A DNA stretch of 64,000 bases from Streptomyces sp. NBC_00358 (GCF_036099295.1 NZ_CP107976.1:5022001-5086000); one strand, 5' to 3'. Positions 51,513-60,261 are shown, counted from the stretch's first letter. A program made the numbers and translations. Notes: a model not told the origin generated them from the sequence alone.

Positions 51513-51767
51513 ATGGCAAAGGGCACGGTGCGTTACTGGGCCGCCGCCAAGGCCGCGGCAGGCGTCGGCGAGGAGCCGTACGACGCGGGCACGCTCGCCG
51601 AGGTGCTCGACGCGGCCCGCGAACGACACCCCGGCGAACTCGTCCGCGTCCTGCGGCGATGCTCGTTCCTGATCGACGGTGATCCCGTGGGGACCCGCGG
51701 GCATGAGACGGTACGGCTGGCCGAGGGCGGCACGGTCGAGGTGCTCCCGCCGTTCGCAGGAGGGTGA
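51513..51767 (+). CDS. MoaD/ThiS-family sulfur carrier protein
   Basis: 84 residues from ATG 51513 (GAGG 6 bases upstream). Ubiquitin-like fold ending PPFAGG; the terminal Gly-Gly is adenylated and thiocarboxylated by an E1-like enzyme. MoaD supplies sulfur for molybdopterin, ThiS for thiazole, and related carriers serve Cys or secondary-metabolite synthesis. No molybdenum cofactor genes are adjacent. A rhodanese-type sulfurtransferase lies 3 kb downstream. Confidence 0.9.
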   Translation: MAKGTVRYWAAAKAAAGVGEEPYDAGTLAEVLDAARERHPGELVRVLRRCSFLIDGDPVGTRGHETVRLAEGGTVEVLPPFAGG

Positions 51768-51775
51768 GCGAGACG

Positions 51776-52957
51776 ATGAGCAACCAGCCGTACGAGGGTC
51801 GGCACGAGGCGTACGACCCGTATCAGCAACCGCAGCAGCAGCAGCCCCAGCAGCAGGAGCCCCAGCCGCAGCCCGAGTGGCAGCAGCACACCCAGCAGTG
51901 GGAGGGGCGGACCTGGGAGGCGCAGGCGCACACGCCGGTCCCCGCGGCCGACACCGCGTATCCGGCCGCGCAGGGGTACCAGGCCTACGACGAACCCCAG
52001 GGGTACGGCGGTGCCGTGGGAGCGGCCCTGCCGCCCGAGGCTCCGGCGCGGCCGTGGGCACCGGAGCACGCTCCGGCCGCCGGCGAGGCACCCGGCGCCG
52101 TGGGCCCGGCCGACCCGTCCCGTCCCGGCGGGACGCTTCCCGAGAGCCCTGGCGAGGCCGGAGCGGGCTACGGGCCCGCGACCGTCGTCGGCCAGAGCCG
52201 GATCAGTGACGCCCAGCGTGCCCGCGCCGAGGGCCGCTCGCCGATCATCGAGCCCGGGATGCAGCCGGCCGCGCTGACGGCGCTGCTCGCGCTGCTGCTC
52301 TCCGGAGCGGCGGCGATCGGCGAGTACGCGCTCGTCGTCCCCCTCGTCCTGCTCCAGGCCGTCACCGCGGCGGGCTGGTTCCGGCTGAACGGGATGTGGC
52401 CCGCCCGGCAGGGCATCGCGCTGGCGTTCCTCGGCGCGGTGACCGCCGACGTGGCCCTGCTCGCGGCCGGCCGGGAGAACGCGCCCGCCGCGATCCTCGG
52501 CACGCTCGGTGTGTGGGTCCTGCTGACCCTCGTGCTGCAACTGCGCAGCCACGCCGACCCGGACACCCGCATGTACGGCCTGATGGCGACCGTCGTGTCC
52601 GCGGCGCTGTCGATCATCGCGGCCGGGCATCTGGCGGCCGAGCCGGACGCCGTCACGGTCGGCGCGGCCGCGGTCGCCGTGGCGATCCTGGCCCGCGCCC
52701 TGCCGCTGCCCACCGCGGCCTCCGTGGTGGTCGCGCTGCTGGCCGCCACCGGCGCCGGCATCGCGGTCGGCGGGATGACGGACCTGGGCACGCAGGGCGC
52801 CTTCCTGGGCCTCGGTGCCGGGGCGTGCGCGCTGATCGGCCACCGGGTCGCCAGCTACGACTACCCCTCGCGGTTCGTCCACTTCACCGCGGGCGTGGCG
52901 CTGCCGCTGGCCGCCGCCGCTCCCGCGGTCTACCTGCTCGGCAGAGCGCTGGGCTGA
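51776..52957 (+). CDS. Integral membrane protein with Gln/Pro-rich N terminus
   Basis: 393 residues from ATG 51776 (GGAGGG 12 bases upstream; GTG 51764 overlaps the MoaD-like stop). The first ~165 residues are disordered and rich in Gln, Pro and Tyr. The rest has about eight hydrophobic helices (ALTALLALLLSGAAAIGEYALVVPLVLLQAVTAAGWF onward). No recognised family motif. Probably co-transcribed with the MoaD-like gene. Confidence 0.8.
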   Translation: MSNQPYEGRHEAYDPYQQPQQQQPQQQEPQPQPEWQQHTQQWEGRTWEAQAHTPVPAADTAYPAAQGYQAYDEPQGYGGAVGAALPPEAPARPWAPEHAPAAGEAPGAVGPADPSRPGGTLPESPGEAGAGYGPATVVGQSRISDAQRARAEGRSPIIEPGMQPAALTALLALLLSGAAAIGEYALVVPLVLLQAVTAAGWFRLNGMWPARQGIALAFLGAVTADVALLAAGRENAPAAILGTLGVWVLLTLVLQLRSHADPDTRMYGLMATVVSAALSIIAAGHLAAEPDAVTVGAAAVAVAILARALPLPTAASVVVALLAATGAGIAVGGMTDLGTQGAFLGLGAGACALIGHRVASYDYPSRFVHFTAGVALPLAAAAPAVYLLGRALG

Positions 52958-53050
52958 TCGGCCGGTCCCACCGGTTCGGATCCGATCCAGCCGTTCCGAT
53001 CGGATCCGGTCATCCAGCCTCTCCGGATCGTCACAGATGATCGACAACAC

Positions 53051-53085
53051 CCCCGAAGGGCCCCCGATCCGGGGGCCCTTCGGGG
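53051..53085 (+). terminator. Terminator after the membrane protein gene
   Basis: Perfect 16-bp stem (53051-53066 with 53070-53085) and 3-base loop. Confidence 0.92.
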
Positions 53086-53152
53086 TTAGGCTCGCGCTCG
53101 GCGGTCACTCGGCCGTCCAGACGGGGCCGTCCCAGGTGGGGGAACATCGAGC

Positions 53153-53887
53153 ATGCGCGCACTGCGAATAAGCCTGATTCTGCTGGTCGTTCTCGGCGGT
53201 CTGTTCGTGCTCGCCGACCGGGTGGCGGTCGGGTTCGCGGAGGACGAGGCGGCCGGCCGGATCAAGAGCGCCGAGGGACTCGCGGCCACCCCCGACGTGT
53301 CCATCGGGGGCTTTCCGTTCCTCACCCAGGTCGTCGGCGGCGAGCTCGACGACGTGAAGATCGGCATCAAGAACTACGAGGCGTCGACGGGCTCCTCCGC
53401 CGGCACCATCCGCATCGACGACCTCAACGCCGAGATGCGCGGCGTCGCCTTCGACGGCGGCTACAGCTCCGCCACCGCCGGCAGTGCCACCGGCACCGCG
53501 TCGATCTCGTACGCCGAGCTGCTCAAGGCCGCGAAGTCCGGGCCCGAGGACGTGGCGCCCGGCGTCACGGCCCAGGTCATCGGCCTCTCGGACGGCGGCA
53601 ACGGCAAGATCAAGGTCACCGTCTCGGGGACCGTCCTGGGCGCCAAGCTGCCCGAGCCGGTCTCGGTGCTCAGTTCCGTCACCGTCTCCGGTGACACCGT
53701 GAAGGTGCACGCCGACTCGCTGCCCAAGCTGGGTGTCCAGCTCGCCGAGGGCCGGATCCGCTCGATCACCGACTTCCAGCAGAAGATCGAGCAGCTGCCC
53801 GGCGGCATCAAGCTCGACAAGGTCGAGGCGGCCCCGACGGGCGTCGAGATCTCGGTGAAGGGTTCGGACGTCCGGCTCGTCGGGTAG
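53153..53887 (+). CDS. LmeA-like (DUF2993) lipid-binding envelope protein
   Basis: 244 residues from ATG 53153. One N-terminal signal/anchor helix, then a DUF2993 domain (SIGGFPFLTQVVGGELDDVKIGI, IRIDDLNAEMRGVAF, GGIKLDKVEAAPTGVEISVKG). The mycobacterial member LmeA binds phosphoinositide lipids in the periplasm and helps lipomannan elongation. A similar lipid-handling role is likely. Stand-alone gene. Confidence 0.82.
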   Translation: MRALRISLILLVVLGGLFVLADRVAVGFAEDEAAGRIKSAEGLAATPDVSIGGFPFLTQVVGGELDDVKIGIKNYEASTGSSAGTIRIDDLNAEMRGVAFDGGYSSATAGSATGTASISYAELLKAAKSGPEDVAPGVTAQVIGLSDGGNGKIKVTVSGTVLGAKLPEPVSVLSSVTVSGDTVKVHADSLPKLGVQLAEGRIRSITDFQQKIEQLPGGIKLDKVEAAPTGVEISVKGSDVRLVG

Positions 53888-54270
53888 AAGGCCCGACCGG
53901 ACCGATCGGGTGGCGGGCAGCATCTGGCCGGACCGGCGCGGGGCGACGGGTCGACGGGGTGACGGGGTGAAGCCGGCCGGGCCGAGTGAGGCCGGGCGGC
54001 AGCGGCCCGGGGCGGGCCCGTGGGCGGGCGGGGTGGCGCCGAGGTGGCCCGGTCGCGCGGCGAAGGGCTCTTTCCGGGGACGGTTGTCCGAAAGGCGAGA
54101 CGGCCCTGTCCGTACCGCAGATGCGCCGTCGAATGGATGAGCGACCCGTACCCCCAGAATCCGTGCGGGCGGGGCCCCGGCAAGGCTCGCGTATCACAAT
54201 GCGGACGATCGCGTCTCAATATTCGACACGCCGGTGACATGTCCGCCTGTCCGTCCCTACGATCGGACCC
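53888..54270 (+). other. Upstream region of the sulfurtransferase leader peptide
   Basis: 383 bp of GC-rich sequence without a supported gene; the last 40 bp contain the promoter of the leader peptide. Confidence 0.6.
54234..54263 (+). promoter_or_regulatory. Promoter of the Cys leader peptide and sulfurtransferase
   Basis: GTGACA (54234-54239), 18-bp spacer, TACGAT (54258-54263), then 7 bp to the leader ATG. The spacing predicts a leaderless mRNA starting at that ATG. Confidence 0.7.
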
Positions 54271-54351
54271 ATGAAGCGACAGGCGGACCTCACGAAGCGG
54301 CGGGCAGTAGACCTGTGCCGCGTCGCCGCCATGCTCTGTCGCACCTTCTGA
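54271..54351 (+). CDS. Cysteine-containing leader peptide (attenuator uORF)
   Basis: 26 residues, MKRQADLTKRRAVDLCRVAA then MLCRTF, from ATG 54271. The VDLCRV...LCR end is the pattern of the putative leader peptides before sulfur genes in Streptomyces and other actinobacteria. Cys codons near the end would slow ribosomes when Cys-tRNA is low. In Mycobacterium such leaderless uORFs control cysteine genes by attenuation. Here it precedes the sulfurtransferase gene by 148 bp. Confidence 0.85.
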   Translation: MKRQADLTKRRAVDLCRVAAMLCRTF

Positions 54352-54414
54352 GCGGAAGCGTTCCCGCCTTCCGCGAGCCGGGCCCCTGGACCTCTCTTGT
54401 CCGGGCCACCATTG
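54352..54414 (+). promoter_or_regulatory. Hairpins between the leader peptide and sulfurtransferase gene
   Basis: First hairpin GCGGAAG (54352-54358) with CTTCCGC (54368-54374), beginning at the base after the leader stop. A second, GC-rich hairpin follows at about 54380-54414 (GGAC with GTCC, GGCCC with GGGCC). Together they could switch access to the GGAGG before ATG 54500. Confidence 0.5.
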
Positions 54415-54499
54415 CGCCGCGCAGCCCTCACCGGCATGCAGCACCGCGCACCCTCTCCAACGCACCACCCCGCCGCAACTGCCCCGGAGGAGAACGAGC

Positions 54500-55345
54500 A
54501 TGAGCCGCAGTGACGTCCTGGTAGACGCCGACTGGGTCCAGGACCACCTGGACGACCCGAACGTGGCCGTCGTCGAGGTCGACGAGGACACGTCGGCGTA
54601 CGAGAAGAACCACATCAAGAACGCCATCCGGATCGACTGGACCAAGGACCTCCAGGACCCGGTCCGCCGTGACTTCATCGACCAGGAGGGCTTCGAGGAG
54701 CTCCTCTCCTCGAAGGGCATCGGCAACGACACGCTGGTCGTGCTCTACGGCGGCAACAACAACTGGTTCGCGTCCTACGCCTACTGGTACTTCAAGCTCT
54801 ACGGCCACGAGAACGTGAAGCTGCTCGACGGCGGCCGCAAGAAGTGGGAGCTCGACTCCCGCGACCTGGTCGACGGCTCGCAGATCCCCGACCGCACCGC
54901 CACCGCCTACAGGGCCAAGGCCCAGAACACCTCGATCCGCGCCTTCCGCGACGACGTCGTCGCCGCGATCGGTTCGCAGAACCTGGTCGACGTCCGGTCG
55001 CCCGACGAGTTCAGCGGCAAGCTGCTCGCCCCGGCGCACCTGCCGCAGGAGCAGTCGCAGCGTCCGGGCCACGTCCCGAGCGCCCGCAACATCCCGTGGT
55101 CGAAGAACGCCAACGACGACGGCACCTTCAAGTCGGACGACGAGCTCAAGGAGCTCTACGCCGGCGAGCAGGTCGACCTGGCCAAGGACACGATCGCCTA
55201 CTGCCGCATCGGTGAGCGTTCCGCGCTCACCTGGTTCGTCCTGCACGAGCTCCTCGGTGTGCAGAACGTCAAGAACTACGACGGCTCGTGGACCGAGTAC
55301 GGCTCCCTCGTCGGCGTGCCGATCGAGCTCGGCGCCAACAAGTAA
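54500..55345 (+). CDS. Thiosulfate sulfurtransferase (two rhodanese domains)
   Basis: 281 residues from ATG 54500 (GGAGG upstream). Two rhodanese modules; the second holds the catalytic Cys in AYCRIGERSALTWF, a CRxGER loop typical of thiosulfate-specific enzymes. Moves sulfane sulfur from thiosulfate to acceptors. Actinobacterial homologues are often named CysA/SseA. The gene is followed 30 bp on by its usual DUF1416 partner and preceded by a Cys leader peptide, so it is probably induced by cysteine shortage. Confidence 0.94.
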   Translation: MSRSDVLVDADWVQDHLDDPNVAVVEVDEDTSAYEKNHIKNAIRIDWTKDLQDPVRRDFIDQEGFEELLSSKGIGNDTLVVLYGGNNNWFASYAYWYFKLYGHENVKLLDGGRKKWELDSRDLVDGSQIPDRTATAYRAKAQNTSIRAFRDDVVAAIGSQNLVDVRSPDEFSGKLLAPAHLPQEQSQRPGHVPSARNIPWSKNANDDGTFKSDDELKELYAGEQVDLAKDTIAYCRIGERSALTWFVLHELLGVQNVKNYDGSWTEYGSLVGVPIELGANK

Positions 55346-55375
55346 CCCTCAAGGCCTGAAGGACGGAATCGAAAT

Positions 55376-55663
55376 ATGTGTGGAGCGAAGGCCGGCGGCC
55401 CGGACGCCTCGACGATCAAGCCCGGTGAGACCACGATCCAGGGTCAGGTGACCCGCGACGGCGAACCGGTGACGGGCTACGTCCGTCTGCTGGACTCGAC
55501 CGGCGAGTTCACGGCGGAGGTCCCCACGTCCGCGACGGGTCAGTTCCGCTTCTACGCGGCCGAGGGCACCTGGACCGTCCGCGCGCTGGTCCCCGGTGGC
55601 ACCGCCGACCGCACGGTCGTCGCCCAGACGGGCGGCCTCGCCGAGGTCGCGATCGCCGTCTGA
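55376..55663 (+). CDS. DUF1416 (SseC-like) protein
   Basis: 95 residues from ATG 55376. Beta-sandwich DUF1416 with an N-terminal MCGAKAGG containing one Cys. The family nearly always follows a rhodanese gene in actinobacteria, as here. Precise role unknown; a sulfur-carrier or chaperone role for the sulfurtransferase is inferred. Confidence 0.9.
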   Translation: MCGAKAGGPDASTIKPGETTIQGQVTRDGEPVTGYVRLLDSTGEFTAEVPTSATGQFRFYAAEGTWTVRALVPGGTADRTVVAQTGGLAEVAIAV

Positions 55664-55702
55664 ACGGCGGACCGCCGTCCCTGACGGCAGTCGACTGAAC
55701 GG

Positions 55703-55760
55703 CCGAAGGGCCGCACCCCCGGGGGTTGGACGCTTACCGGATCGGGGTGCGGCCCTTCGG
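55703..55760 (+). terminator. Terminator of the sulfurtransferase operon
   Basis: Perfect 17-bp stem (55703-55719 with 55744-55760) with a 24-base loop, 40 bp after the DUF1416 stop. Confidence 0.88.
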
Positions 55761-55842
55761 CTTGCCCGTTCCGCCCGCCCCCGGCCCCGCAGGGGGCCGC
55801 CGACACTGCGCCGGACGGGTTGTCCGGGCCTACGCTGGTGGT

Positions 55843-56106
55843 ATGTACGCGCGCAGGCGTCATCTGTACTTCGCCATGATGGGGACGTGCATCGTGCTGT
55901 TCGTCCTCGCCTGGGGAGTCGTACGGTTGTGGTCGGTCCCCGCGGCGGTCGCGATGTGTGTGGTCGCCATGGTGATTCCGCCGGTGGCCGCGATGGTGGC
56001 CAACCGGCGGGGACCGGAGGACCGGTGGTGGGACGACCCGTCCGGGGACCCGAAGTCCGACGAGTGGTGGGACGAGCTGGACGGCAAGAAACGGCGGCAG
56101 CCGTAG
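55843..56106 (+). CDS. DUF3099 membrane protein
   Basis: 87 residues from ATG 55843, which follows a TACGCT -10-like box by 6 bp (leaderless). Two helices (about 9-27 and 31-52) and a charged tail with WWDDPSGDPKSDEWWDEL. Start MYARRRHLYFAMMGTC is the conserved DUF3099 N terminus. Function unknown. Confidence 0.85.
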   Translation: MYARRRHLYFAMMGTCIVLFVLAWGVVRLWSVPAAVAMCVVAMVIPPVAAMVANRRGPEDRWWDDPSGDPKSDEWWDELDGKKRRQP

Positions 56107-56252
56107 AGCGGCGCCGGGCGGTGGAGCGAACGGCGCCGTCGGCGGAGAGGCGGCGCCCGCGGCAGGGCGGCGGCAGCGGGAAGGCGGCGCCGGCTGCGGA
56201 CGTGGTGGCAGCGGGCGAAACGGCGGCAGCGGTGGGAGCGGAAAAGGCGTCT

Positions 56253-56648
56253 ATGTCGCGTACGAGGTTGTCCACCGTGGTGCTCGACGCGCCCGACGCC
56301 CATGAACTGGCCGGTTTCTACCGGCGGCTGCTCGGATACGAGGTGCGCGCCGAGGAGCCCGACTGGGTACTGATCGGTCCGCCGTTCGGCGGGGTCGCGC
56401 TCGCCTTCGAGACCGAGCCGCACTACACGCCGCCGGTATGGCCCGCGGGCCCCGGCGACCAGCGGATGATGCTCCATCTCGACATCGAGGTCGACGACCT
56501 CGCCGAGGAGACCGAACACGCAGTGGAGCAGGGCGCCCGGCTCGCCGAGCACCAGCCCCAGGAGGACGTACGCGTGCTGTTCGACCCGGCGGGCCACCCC
56601 TTCTGCCTCTGGGTGGACACCCGCGCGCGGCGCAGACGCGGTCAGTAG
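56253..56648 (+). CDS. VOC (glyoxalase/bleomycin-resistance fold) protein
   Basis: 131 residues from ATG 56253. Two beta-alpha-beta-beta-beta units: STVVLDAPDAHELAGFYRRLLGYEV and HLDIEVDDLAEETEHAVEQGARL ending FDPAGHPFCLWVD. The His/Glu metal positions of true glyoxalases are only partly present, so enzyme or binding function cannot be assigned. Confidence 0.85.
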   Translation: MSRTRLSTVVLDAPDAHELAGFYRRLLGYEVRAEEPDWVLIGPPFGGVALAFETEPHYTPPVWPAGPGDQRMMLHLDIEVDDLAEETEHAVEQGARLAEHQPQEDVRVLFDPAGHPFCLWVDTRARRRRGQ

Positions 56649-56705
56649 GGCCACGGCGCGGTCGGCGGAGGCACGGGCCCCGCCGCCGGAGACGTGCGGA
56701 CGGCG

Positions 56706-57077
56706 TCAGTAGACCAGCGCCTGCGTCCCGTCCGCCATCGCCTCCTGCACGAACACCTGCGCGCCCGCGATCCGCACGCCGTCGAGGACGTCCTTCTCGG
56801 TGATGTCGCGGCGGGCCGCGCACTGGGTGCACAGGGTGATGCGCCCGGCCGCCAGGATCGAGTCGATCAGATCGGGCAGCGGCGCGGCGTGCGGCAGTTC
56901 GAACTCGGCGGCGCGGCCCGGCAGCGCGAACCACGCGGACTCCCCGGTCAGCCAGAGGGAGACCTCCACGCCACTGGCCACGGCCACCGCCGCGACGGTG
57001 AACGCCTGTGAGCAGCGCTCCGGGGCATCGGCCCCCGCCGTCACCTTGATCACGAGCTTGTTCGCCATGGCCGCCAT
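56706..57077 (-). CDS. DsrE-family protein
   Basis: 123 residues from ATG 57077 (57068 is the alternative start). DsrE/DsrF/TusD fold: LVIKVTAGADAPERCSQAFTVAAVA, a conserved Cys pair in TLCTQCAARRD, and FVQEAMADGTQALVY. Such proteins relay sulfur or have peroxiredoxin-like roles. It is divergent from the three-gene membrane operon. Confidence 0.85.
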   Translation of the reverse strand: MAAMANKLVIKVTAGADAPERCSQAFTVAAVAVASGVEVSLWLTGESAWFALPGRAAEFELPHAAPLPDLIDSILAAGRITLCTQCAARRDITEKDVLDGVRIAGAQVFVQEAMADGTQALVY

Positions 57078-57182
57078 GGTATTCCGAATCGTGATCAACG
57101 TCCGGGCAACCCCGTGCGGGGACCATGAGTCTCCTGTGCACGCGGATACGGAATCCGTACTTCACGTTCGTGGGGGGACGTC

Positions 57183-58271
57183 TTGGTAGGACCCGAAGTA
57201 CCCGAAACACCGGAAAGACCGAGCGTGCCCGAGGTTGCGCCGGTTGCTGGTTCCGGTACGGCAGACAGTGAGCCCGGACAGCTCGAACAGCCCGAGACGT
57301 CCGGGCAACCCGTAGAGCCCGCACCTGTCGAGGCGTCCCCGGCTCCGGCGTCGGCCACGGACGCGGCACCGTCGTCGGCCACGGACGCGGCATCGGCTCC
57401 GGCGTCGGCCACCGACTCGGCATCGGACTCGGCAGCGGCCACGGACTCGACCCCGGCACAGGCCCCGGCACAGACCGAGGCGGTCGCGCAGTCCGATGGA
57501 CCCGCGGCGCCCGCCGAGCGGACGGCCGCGCCCGCCGAGCCGGATGACGCTCCGTCAGTACCGCGCGCCCGTCGGCGCGGACGCACGACCCTGCTCATCG
57601 CCACGGCCGCCGTGCTCGGTCTCGTCGCCGGTACCTGCGCCGGATATCTGGTGCAGGCCGACAGCGAGCCCACCAAGCTGCCGTCGCTGTCGCAGCCGGC
57701 TGTCGCCCAGGCCAAGGGTGACGGTCCCGAGCCGCTGTCCGCCGCCCAGGACGACCGGGTGAAGACGAACGGCGACCTGCGCAAGCTGCTGCTTCCCCGG
57801 CCGAAGGGCACGAGGGAGAGCGAATGGACGGGCGACGACGGCTGGATGAATCTGACGGAGTACGCGGACTCCTACAAGAAGCCGGCCGGCGCCTTCGGCA
57901 CCCTCGTCGCCGACGAGTTCCGCCGCGCGGCCGTCGTCGGCTGGCGGCAGGGCAGTACGTACAGCGTGGAGATCCGTCTGGTGCAGTACCGCCAGGAGGA
58001 GTCCCTCAAGGCCTCCGAGGCCGCCGACAACGCGTACTACTGGGCGGAGAAGGACGCAGGCACCAACAGCCGGCCCCTCCCCGGCACCGGGGACGGCATG
58101 GTGTACGTCCACACCCGGCCCGAGACGAAGGCCGGCTACCTCCCGATCTACTCGGCGGAGGCGCACGCCTGGCGCGGTGACATCGCCATGGAGGTCTGGG
58201 TCTACGACACCAAGCCGATTCCCAAGGAAAAGATCATGGATCTGGCCAAGCGGCAGGTGGGTCGACTGTGA
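57183..58271 (+). CDS. Single-pass membrane protein with disordered N terminus (three-gene family, member 1)
   Basis: 362 residues from TTG 57183 (GGGGGGA upstream). About 130 residues rich in Ala, Thr, Ser, Asp and Pro, an Arg-rich stretch RARRRGRTT, one helix (TTLLIATAAVLGLVAGTCAGYLV), and a roughly 200-residue outside domain. That domain begins with DLRKLLLPRPKGTRESEWTGDDGWMNLTEYA, shared in form with the third protein. The end overlaps the next gene by 4 bp. No known family recognised. Confidence 0.8.
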   Translation: MVGPEVPETPERPSVPEVAPVAGSGTADSEPGQLEQPETSGQPVEPAPVEASPAPASATDAAPSSATDAASAPASATDSASDSAAATDSTPAQAPAQTEAVAQSDGPAAPAERTAAPAEPDDAPSVPRARRRGRTTLLIATAAVLGLVAGTCAGYLVQADSEPTKLPSLSQPAVAQAKGDGPEPLSAAQDDRVKTNGDLRKLLLPRPKGTRESEWTGDDGWMNLTEYADSYKKPAGAFGTLVADEFRRAAVVGWRQGSTYSVEIRLVQYRQEESLKASEAADNAYYWAEKDAGTNSRPLPGTGDGMVYVHTRPETKAGYLPIYSAEAHAWRGDIAMEVWVYDTKPIPKEKIMDLAKRQVGRL

Positions 58272-59206
58272 GCGAGAACCCCATCGAGGACCCCGCCGAG
58301 AGTCCGGCCGAGAACCCCATCGGGAACCCTGCCGAGGGCCTCGCCGAGAACCCCGCGCAGAGCCCTGCCGAGAACCCCGCCGAGAACCCCGCGCAGAACA
58401 CCGCCGAGGGCCCCGGTGAGAGCCCCGGCGTGCCCGCCGGCGAGACCGTCGCGCCCAAGAAGCGCCTGCGGCGTGGCCGAATAGCCGCCGTCTCCGGCGC
58501 TGTCCTGCTGGTCGCGGCGGTGATCGGTGGCGTCGGCTGCACCGTCGTGACCGTGGACGGGGCCGACCGCGACCCGGGGAAGCCCACCTGGCGTTTCCCG
58601 AAGGCCGTGAAGGACAAGGAAGAGAAGGCGAAGCCCGACACGGGCCTCAAGGGCATGCTCCTGCCCTACGGCGACGACTACACGCGTGGTCCGGACCTCG
58701 CCGAGTTCGGCGCCGAGGCCGAGTTGAGCGGCAGCCAGGCCGCCGCACTCCGCAAGGAGGCCATCAGCGACCTGCCGCGCACCCAGCGGCGGAAGCTGGA
58801 GAAGCGGATCGACGAGGAGCGCATCAAGGGCATGGTGATGCGCAGTTACCTCAGCTCGGACGTCTACGCGGACTACGACAAGAAGACCTTCACCGCGAGC
58901 GTCACGCTTTCCCAGATGGCGAACCAGCGGACCGTGCGGGAGATCTCGACGGCGCAGAACGCGATCTTCGACGCGCTGGGGATCTTCCGCAAGGGCCCCA
59001 AGATCAAGGGCCACAAGAACGCCGGGTGCTTCCTCCCGCCCAAGGACAGCAGCGAGAAGCTCGACATGATGGTCTGCTCCGCATACGAGGGAGACGTGCT
59101 GGTCAGCGCGACCGTCTCCGGCGTCAAGCCGCTGGACGGCCCTGCCGTCGCCCGCTTCCTGGCCGCCCAGCTCGACAGGATCACGGACCCGGGGGAGGCC
59201 GTATGA
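58268..59206 (+). CDS. Single-pass membrane protein (three-gene family, member 2)
   Basis: 312 residues from GTG 58268. The N-terminal ~55 residues are NPAE-type repeats (AENPAENPAQN), then KKRLRRGRI and one helix (AAVSGAVLLVAAVIGGVGCTVV, with a Cys near its end). Outside domain begins GLKGMLLPYGDDYTRG, a degenerate version of the LLLPxPxG element. GTGA and ATGA overlaps tie it to both neighbours. Unknown function. Confidence 0.8.
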   Translation: MSENPIEDPAESPAENPIGNPAEGLAENPAQSPAENPAENPAQNTAEGPGESPGVPAGETVAPKKRLRRGRIAAVSGAVLLVAAVIGGVGCTVVTVDGADRDPGKPTWRFPKAVKDKEEKAKPDTGLKGMLLPYGDDYTRGPDLAEFGAEAELSGSQAAALRKEAISDLPRTQRRKLEKRIDEERIKGMVMRSYLSSDVYADYDKKTFTASVTLSQMANQRTVREISTAQNAIFDALGIFRKGPKIKGHKNAGCFLPPKDSSEKLDMMVCSAYEGDVLVSATVSGVKPLDGPAVARFLAAQLDRITDPGEAV

Positions 59207-60225
59207 CCGAGAACCTTGCTGCGCCTGTGGCTTCGGAAGAAGCCCCTGAGGCGTCTGCCGAAACAGCACCGGAGGCAGTACCGGAAGCAGCGACACCGGA
59301 GGCAGTACCGGTAGCCGCGACACCGGAGACAGCACCGGTAGCCGCGACACCGGAGACAGCACCGGTAGCCGCGACACCGGAGACAGCACCGGCAGCAGCA
59401 CCCGAAGCACCTCTGGAAGCGCCGTCGGCCGAACCGCTCCCGGTCGGACCCCCGGTGAAGAAGGACCGCCGGGTCCTGCGGGCCGTGCTGCGCTGGACCG
59501 CGGCCACCGTGGCGTTCGCGGCGGCCTGCGCGGGCGCCACGTACGGCATCACGGAGATGCGGCGCACCGACGTCCCGGGCCTGGCGACCGTGTCCGACGG
59601 GCGCTGGAACTACCCCGAGATCCAGTTCCCGCCGCTGCCCTCGGGCAGCCCGCGCCCCTTCGCCGAGGCGAACAAGGCCGGCGTGCACTACGCCGACCTG
59701 CGTGAGCTGCTGCTGCCGGCCCCCCGGGGCGCGACGGCCGACAAGGCCCTGCGGGGTACGGACGGCTGGCTGCCGAGGAAGGGCTTCCTCGCCGAGTACG
59801 CCTCGAAGGACGACCGCGATCACATCGACGAGCTGCTGACGGACTACGGCCTGCGGCACATCGCCGCTCGCGGCTGGACCACCCCGGACGGCACGCACAC
59901 CCGGATCTACCTGCTCCGGTTCGACACCGCCGCGGTCGTCGACGAGCTCCAGCAGGAGGAGTTCACGAGCTGGGACAGCCCGAAGTTCGCGGCGCGAGGC
60001 GCCGCCGACGTGCACAACGACGAGGCTTTCTCGCACGTCACCCCGGTCGCGAACGTCGCCCGGTACCCGTACACGGAAGCCAAGCCGTACGGCGCCGGGC
60101 AGGTCCGGCAGGCGTACCTGGTGGCCGGGGACACCCTCGCCCTGGTGGTGCAGTCCCGCAAGGGCTCCGCCCGCGCGGTCCCCTTCCAGCAGACGGTCGT
60201 CCTGCAGAGCCAGCTCCTCGGCTGA
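59203..60225 (+). CDS. Single-pass membrane protein (three-gene family, member 3)
   Basis: 340 residues from ATG 59203. N-terminal ~85 residues contain PVAATPETA repeats encoded by 27-bp tandem repeats; then KKDRRVLRAVLRW and one helix (TAATVAFAAACAGATYGI). The outside domain starts YADLRELLLPAPRGATADKALRGTDGW, clearly related to member 1 (LRxLLLPxPxG, then DGW). Last gene before a Rho-independent terminator. Unknown function. Confidence 0.8.
   Translation: MTENLAAPVASEEAPEASAETAPEAVPEAATPEAVPVAATPETAPVAATPETAPVAATPETAPAAAPEAPLEAPSAEPLPVGPPVKKDRRVLRAVLRWTAATVAFAAACAGATYGITEMRRTDVPGLATVSDGRWNYPEIQFPPLPSGSPRPFAEANKAGVHYADLRELLLPAPRGATADKALRGTDGWLPRKGFLAEYASKDDRDHIDELLTDYGLRHIAARGWTTPDGTHTRIYLLRFDTAAVVDELQQEEFTSWDSPKFAARGAADVHNDEAFSHVTPVANVARYPYTEAKPYGAGQVRQAYLVAGDTLALVVQSRKGSARAVPFQQTVVLQSQLLG
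59281..59388. repeat. Four tandem 27-bp in-frame repeats
   Basis: Three identical 27-bp units (59308-59334, 59335-59361, 59362-59388) after one diverged unit (59281-59307), each encoding nine residues (PVAATPETA type) in the disordered region of member 3. Copy number may vary without a frameshift. Confidence 0.93.
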
Positions 60226-60261
60226 GGGCCGCGGCCCGCCAGGGCACACCTGAAAGAGAAC

